Below the pieces are notes generated by a model. The model was not told where the DNA came from and did not search any database. It worked only from the letters and a program-made list of their open reading frames with translations. A program made the position numbers and the translations under genes. A DNA stretch of 64,000 bases from Chryseobacterium sp. G0186 (GTDB lineage Bacteria > Bacteroidota > Bacteroidia > Flavobacteriales > Weeksellaceae): contig NZ_CP033918.1 of the NCBI RefSeq assembly GCF_003815675.1, positions 372,001-436,000 of the forward strand. The letters run 5' to 3'. Below, piece by piece: positions 59,740-64,000 of this stretch; within the stretch, counting starts at the first letter, position 1; each line of letters starts with the position of its first letter.

Positions 59740-60372
59740 ATGATTTTTAGAAAATTATTACCTGTTGTTGCTTGTGCTTTAAGTATATCATCTTTTGCCC
59801 AGATCAGGACGGGAGTGTACTTTTCTTCAGATAAACAATACAATGAAATTATTGAAGATGTCGGAAATCCATTATCAGGAAGCCCGGTGATGATTGTAAA
59901 ATCATTTGTTCCTAACTTCGGAAGTTATATATGGTTTTTGAATGAAAGTAAATCCAAAAGCCCTGCCTATTTGGATGAAAAGCCAAAGGACCTACATGCC
60001 GGTATTTTTCTGGAAGATCATGGCGGACTAATTCCGCAGATCACCTTTAAGGATTTTGCGGGAGGTTTGTCGCAACCTAAGTATCTCATTAACTTCTGTG
60101 AGGTTGGTGATGCCAATAAGGATGGCTTTCCTGAGTTTTATCTTACGTATTTTGAAGAATCGGATGGGTTAGATGCCAAACCCCTGAAGGTTATTGTGTA
60201 TACCAACTTAGGTGAAAAAACATTTACAAAATCAAAAATTACCGGCTGGATTCCATTTCAGGAAGAAGATCAATACCGTGAAGAAAAAGATCCTAATTTC
60301 AAATTACTCCCAAAAGCAATAAGTCTGAAAGCGGAAAAGATATTGAAAGATGCCAAAAACGGAATAAATTAG
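59740..60372 (+). CDS. Secreted protein with calcium-loop-like motif
   Basis: The 210-residue protein has a signal peptide (LLPVVACALSISSFAQ). The mature part has a D-x-N-x-D-G loop (GDANKDGFPEFYLTYFEESD, about residues 125-144), as in FG-GAP or dockerin-type calcium sites. Helical, lysine-rich residues close it (KAISLKAEKILKDAKN). I do not recognise the family. It lies eight bases before the SUKH-L7/L12 gene and is probably co-transcribed with it. Confidence 0.75.
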   Translation: MIFRKLLPVVACALSISSFAQIRTGVYFSSDKQYNEIIEDVGNPLSGSPVMIVKSFVPNFGSYIWFLNESKSKSPAYLDEKPKDLHAGIFLEDHGGLIPQITFKDFAGGLSQPKYLINFCEVGDANKDGFPEFYLTYFEESDGLDAKPLKVIVYTNLGEKTFTKSKITGWIPFQEEDQYREEKDPNFKLLPKAISLKAEKILKDAKNGIN

Positions 60373-60379
60373 AAGACCT

Positions 60380-61501
60380 ATGAAACTACCTAGCCACTGG
60401 GATAGCTTTATCAAAATATTTCAGAAGAAATTTGATTCTGAAATAGTATATGATAGAGTACATGTTTTTCAAAATGAAGAAGTCATCAATGAGCGTTTTA
60501 CTACTTACGAGTTTGCAACGTATTTGCCTGGTTATATTCCGGTAGCTGATGACTCTGGTGGTCAGGTAGCTGTAATTTCTAATAATGATGAGGATGCAAA
60601 AGTATATTTTACATCGTACGGAACATTGCAGGAAAAAGATTTCAAAATATTGGATCGAGATTTACTGCATTGGATGCAGCAAAAATTTCCTTTTGATAAA
60701 AGAAATGATAAAATGACTGAAATGACAGCAGAACAACAAGCTTTATTTGAAAAAGAAAATGATAAGATGCGGCAAAAGGTTAATCAATTTCAATCGCTCC
60801 TTAATTTCTGGAAACAATCCTATCCAATTGAAAACCTAAGCCTGCCTGAAAACTATCCGGTAATGGAAAATATTCTGGCTTTTCAAGATGGGTATGCTTT
60901 TAATTCTGTCTTAACTAAAAGTTTGATTGGAGAAAAAAAAGGAGATTTTAAGGAAAGCTGGTTAGTTATTGCCAGTAACTATTTTGCAGATCCTTTTTTT
61001 ATTGATTTTAATGAAGCACAAGAGAATTTTCCTATATATTTTGCCTTTCATGGTGCAGGAAAATGGACCCCTATAAAAGTTGCAGATAGTATTGATGGAT
61101 TTCAAGAAATACTGAACAAAATTTTCGAAAATAGATTTGATAAAAACTATCTGGATTCATTTCTAAAGGAATTGACGATTTCGGGAAACGAGTTTTGGGA
61201 AGAAGTGTATCAAAATGTGTCAGACATGCCAGATAGAGCAGAGGAAGAGCAACGCCAAAAGAATTATGAATCAGACTGGCGTGAGGCAGAAGTTTACATC
61301 ACGGATATTGGTCCAAATAAAATGAAAATTGTTTCTTTATTAAAGAAAATATATAAATTATCAGGTGCTGAAGCTCTTCAAATGAGTAAAGAAAACCGGA
61401 TTCTATACTATAAAGGCCCTAGAAAATGGATACAGGTAAGCGTCGAAGAATTAGAAAATTTAGGAGCGACAACGGAAATCGTTATGCTAGATTTAGAGTG
61501 A
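60380..61501 (+). CDS. Double SUKH (SMI1/KNR4-like) protein with C-terminal ribosomal L7/L12-like domain
   Basis: The 373-residue protein appears cytoplasmic. Residues about 1-95 and 160-255 each show the SUKH pattern (TYLPGYIPVADDSGGQVAVI; LVIASNYFADPFFIDFNEAQ, ENFPIYFAFHGAGKWTPI). Residues about 304-373 match the ribosomal protein L7/L12 C-terminal domain: EVYITDIGPNKMKIVSLLKK, then SGAEALQMSKEN and ELENLGATTEIVMLD. SUKH domains are usual in immunity proteins for polymorphic toxins; L7/L12 domains are a rarer partner in that setting. The fusion is read from the sequence; the immunity role is inferred. Confidence 0.75.
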   Translation: MKLPSHWDSFIKIFQKKFDSEIVYDRVHVFQNEEVINERFTTYEFATYLPGYIPVADDSGGQVAVISNNDEDAKVYFTSYGTLQEKDFKILDRDLLHWMQQKFPFDKRNDKMTEMTAEQQALFEKENDKMRQKVNQFQSLLNFWKQSYPIENLSLPENYPVMENILAFQDGYAFNSVLTKSLIGEKKGDFKESWLVIASNYFADPFFIDFNEAQENFPIYFAFHGAGKWTPIKVADSIDGFQEILNKIFENRFDKNYLDSFLKELTISGNEFWEEVYQNVSDMPDRAEEEQRQKNYESDWREAEVYITDIGPNKMKIVSLLKKIYKLSGAEALQMSKENRILYYKGPRKWIQVSVEELENLGATTEIVMLDLE

Positions 61502-61550
61502 TGATGTAAAAGAATATCTTAAAAAGGATAAAAACCGCCATTTTCAGGGA

Positions 61551-61558
61551 TACTTTTG
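61551..61558 (+). promoter_or_regulatory. -7 box for the small lipoprotein gene
   Basis: TACTTTTG matches TAnnTTTG, 50 bp upstream of the ATG at 61609. Confidence 0.4.
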
Positions 61559-61608
61559 TTAAGAAGCTTTACTTATGTTTGTTTTATCGTTTCATTAAAA
61601 ATAAAGCC

Positions 61609-62124
61609 ATGAAACAAGTCATGATTTTATCTTCATTTTTAGCGTTGTTTGGCTGTAAAACTGATGCTCAGAAATTAAAAGTTTCTACTATTTACACCCA
61701 ACCCCAAAGGGTAACCAGAGAAATTCCGGGAACAGATTCAATCCATACTTTTACAACTCGTAGGGTAGTTACAGACCGCCTTAGCACTGGTATTTTTATA
61801 CTTTCTAAAAATGATGAAACACTACAATTTCGTATCCAGGGAAATATCAGCTCCAGTGGACATTCCATTCATCAGGTGAGGAAAATTCGTTTTGAAAAAG
61901 GAGAGCAAAATGGAAATTCCATTACCCTGAAATATTATGTGGTGATCAAAAAGAAACCGGGTAAAGAAAGTGCTAATGTACAAGGCTATAATTACGTAAA
62001 AGATGAAGTTTATACGATACCGAATGATATTAAATTAATAAAAGTAGAATTGTACGAAGAGCGAATGAATGATAGATCTGAGACAAATCTCAAACTTATT
62101 ACTCAACAAACCTTTATGGGATAG
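61609..62124 (+). CDS. Small lipoprotein of unknown function
   Basis: The ATG at 61609 gives a lipoprotein signal (MILSSFLALFGC). The 171-residue product has a beta-rich body (TFTTRRVVTDRLSTGIFILS, SITLKYYVVIKKKPGK, LIKVELYEERMND). I do not recognise the family. It is flanked by the SUKH-L7/L12 gene and the zinc-ribbon gene, so it may belong to the same immunity-type cluster. Confidence 0.7.
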   Translation: MKQVMILSSFLALFGCKTDAQKLKVSTIYTQPQRVTREIPGTDSIHTFTTRRVVTDRLSTGIFILSKNDETLQFRIQGNISSSGHSIHQVRKIRFEKGEQNGNSITLKYYVVIKKKPGKESANVQGYNYVKDEVYTIPNDIKLIKVELYEERMNDRSETNLKLITQQTFMG

Positions 62125-62245
62125 TCTATATATTTAAAGATAAGTCATCTATACAGATTAACCCATCCAAATAATTAGGTTATGAATGCTGTACTTAATG
62201 ACGACGATAAAAAAGATTGAGGCTTTGTACTGAAATACGTAGTTT

Positions 62246-63007
62246 ATGAATATGGAATTAATTGATTGTGCCAACCACGGTTCACAGCCATTTGGAGTGG
62301 TTTGCGGACATCTTCAGTCCAATGGAAAGAAATTAGGGTTCCATGAACAAGAAGCTGAGGAGGGCAGAAAACCCGATGCCTGGTGCAATGATTGCCATGA
62401 ACGGTGGCAACTCATGAAGCAATCTGAAAAAGAAAGAGAGCAATGGGAAGAAGTCTGCAATTTTAAAGTTGTATGTGGAGCCTGTTATGAAGAAATTAAA
62501 GAAGAAAATAAGACGGCTAATACTTTTGATTTAGAAGTTTTAACCATTGAAAAATTATTAAACCAACTTTCCAAACAGGAATACCCTGTCATTTTAGCTC
62601 AATCTTTTCCATCGTGGTTACCTGAGGCATATGTACAAATGATGTCTAATATTGCAACACAAGTCATCTCTATAGAATCAAAATTGCTGAGCATGGAAGA
62701 TGCAATACAAGTAAACTTGGATCGAGACAAAACAGATGAATGGGTTTTTGCAACAAGCATAGCTAAAGACTATTGGACGTTTGATATCGAACAAAATATT
62801 ATGTATTACGAACAAATAGAAGAGCATTTTGTTCCTAAAAAAATGAATATTCATTTTAATCAATGGCTGCAACTTTGCTTTCTTTTGCAGAAACTAGATC
62901 ATGTTCAGGAAAAGTATCTTATTACCATTGCTCTTCAAGAAGCATTGCAGGAAAGTTTATATATCATAAACCCGTCATTAGTGGATCACTTTAAAAATAT
63001 TATTTAG
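62246..63007 (+). CDS. Zinc-ribbon-like protein with possible SUKH-type C-terminus
   Basis: The 253-residue protein begins with cysteine/histidine pairs resembling a zinc ribbon: CANHGSQPFGVVCGHL (residues 8-23), then AWCNDCHERW (about 46-55) and FKVVCGACYEEI (about 74-85). The C-terminal half (DEWVFATSIAKDYWTFDIEQ, NIMYYEQIEEHF, NQWLQLCFLLQKLD) has the order of a SUKH/SMI1 domain, but this is weak. It is probably an immunity-like or metal-binding protein. Function is not known. Confidence 0.7.
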   Translation: MNMELIDCANHGSQPFGVVCGHLQSNGKKLGFHEQEAEEGRKPDAWCNDCHERWQLMKQSEKEREQWEEVCNFKVVCGACYEEIKEENKTANTFDLEVLTIEKLLNQLSKQEYPVILAQSFPSWLPEAYVQMMSNIATQVISIESKLLSMEDAIQVNLDRDKTDEWVFATSIAKDYWTFDIEQNIMYYEQIEEHFVPKKMNIHFNQWLQLCFLLQKLDHVQEKYLITIALQEALQESLYIINPSLVDHFKNII

Positions 63008-63157
63008 AGATATCTCTTGGTTTGGGGCACTACCATTATTTTATCAACAATAATTTCCATGAGAAAAATTTAGGAATATGTTTTCAAAATCGATTAGCGG
63101 GTATTTACCTATATTTACGCTCTTTACTACAATATAATTTAATAGAGATAAGGGTTT

Positions 63158-64000
63158 GATGTATAGGTTACTATTGATATTTATTTTACTTGTTTTTCCG
63201 TTTTTTGCTCAGGCACAAGATGCTTTAAGCAAATTAGAGAAAGAATATAACCATGCTTCAGACGGAACAACGGAGCAGCTGAATCTGGCACCCAAGTTTG
63301 CGACGGCCTTATTTTTCCATAACCTTAAATCCAGATCCTATCAGATTTTAGAAACCAATATTCGCATTGCCGCAAAACAGACTGATGGGAAATATGCTAC
63401 CATTTTGTATGCTGTGCAAGCGATGAATTACCGACTTGACAATAAAGATGCTGAATCTTCAAAAAATCTGGAGATGGCAAGGGTGTATAGTTTTAAAACA
63501 GGTAATAATGAAGCCAAAGGGTATTTTCAATATGCAAAGGGTTGGATTCTGGCACGTAATAATAAAACTACTGATGCTGTTTCTGCTTTTCTAAAGGCTA
63601 TCGACTATTATGAAAAATCACCAACGACTTCTACATTGTATGCAAGATTCGGGAATGTAGCCAAAGAGCTTTCTACTATTTATTCTAACCTCAACGAATA
63701 CCAACTGGAAGAAAAGTATAGTAAACAGTTTTTGTTACTGGCATCCAAACAAAATGATCCTAATCTGATCTTTGATGCCTATATGAGAATGGGCTATATG
63801 TATGAACAAAAATATGGTCAGAATCCATCGAATATAGACTTGAGAAATAAAGCCGAGCAATATTATTTGCAGGCTATTACAACTTTCAAGAAGCGCGAGG
63901 ACGCTATGCTCAATAAAAGCAGTCTTTCTTATGCTGCCATTAACCTAGCGAATTTGTATACCGGTTTTGACAGAGATAAAGCGATGCAATATGCCGAGCT
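63158..64000 (+). CDS. TPR-repeat protein with signal peptide, 3' end missing
   Basis: The ATG at 63158 starts a frame open to the window edge (281 codons). The signal peptide is YRLLLIFILLVFPFFAQAQ. Degenerate TPR helices follow (DNKDAESSKNLEMARVYSFK, NEAKGYFQYAKGWILARNNK, TDAVSAFLKAIDYYEK, NKAEQYYLQAITTFKK). The pattern resembles flavobacterial proteins with TPRs, a membrane helix and a C-terminal LuxR-type or kinase output, but that end is not seen. A TATATTTA-like -7 box lies at 63110-63117. Confidence 0.85.

Noticed and set aside
62182..62220. 12-codon ATG frame before the zinc-ribbon gene
   Set aside because: Too short and without any feature; best regarded as leader sequence.
1..64000. 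CRISPR arrays, rRNA and tRNA genes, prophage
   Set aside because: No regularly spaced repeats, no conserved RNA sequences and no phage structural or integrase genes were seen on either strand; only the single IS3 element was found.

Overview
The window is AT-rich chromosomal DNA from a member of the Bacteroidota, most likely a flavobacterium of the Chryseobacterium group (Weeksellaceae). The evidence is two secreted proteins ending in type A type-IX-secretion sorting signals, many lipoproteins, many -7 promoter boxes of the Bacteroidota form TAnnTTTG, almost no Shine-Dalgarno sequences, and families typical of the group (DUF6157, an OmpA-tailed pyrophosphatase, YkuD_2-type L,D-transpeptidase). 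The genus is an inference from gene content, not a measured identity. No rRNA, tRNA, CRISPR array or phage was found.

Layout. 1-5192: the 3' end of methionine aminopeptidase (map), a methyltransferase, a complete IS3-family insertion (996-2384, GGG target duplication), an SMR exporter with a Crp/Fnr-type regulator, era, and a DoxX protein. 5334-14440: a secreted S9 peptidase, a HAD hydrolase divergent from a second Crp/Fnr regulator, a GNAT, a MATE pump, an NtrC-type response regulator that lacks its DNA-binding domain, a YggS-type PLP protein and a polysaccharide deacetylase lipoprotein. 14934-18996: a copper module made of a P1B ATPase with one HMA and four HMBD metal-binding repeats, and an AraC regulator with an HMA-like N-terminus co-transcribed with a thioesterase. 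19095-24696: DUF6157, a glycine-rich RRM protein, a BlaI-like regulator with a PAP2 phosphatase, and pyruvate dehydrogenase E1 alpha and E2.

24834-35444: an anti-parallel-free plus-strand run of lolD, L,D-transpeptidase, radC, a FemAB-like protein, a PhyH oxygenase, an unknown membrane protein and soluble pyrophosphatase (ppa), then an amidohydrolase on the minus strand and a membrane pyrophosphatase fused to a periplasmic OmpA domain. 35540-49601: methionine-type aminotransferase, M28 peptidase, a GNAT/VOC/endonuclease V-like trio, a thiolase under a twin TetR-type operator, an LRR protein, a GEVED T9SS protein, a SWIM-SNF2 helicase, an SDR followed by an AraC regulator, and a second T9SS protein.

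49675-57446 holds regulator-plus-effector pairs: AraC/MFS, AraC/DHA2 pump, MarR/secreted protein. Each has a visible candidate operator (21-bp-spaced direct repeats or palindromes) beside a -7 box. 57530-64000 is a plus-strand accessory stretch of poorly known proteins: a WG-repeat lipoprotein, a small membrane protein, a secreted protein with a calcium-loop-like motif, a double-SUKH protein ending in a ribosomal L7/L12-like domain, a lipoprotein, a zinc-ribbon protein and a truncated TPR protein. This looks like an orphan immunity (anti-toxin-effector) cluster and, with the pyrophosphatase-OmpA fusion and the paired operators, is the most interesting part of the window.
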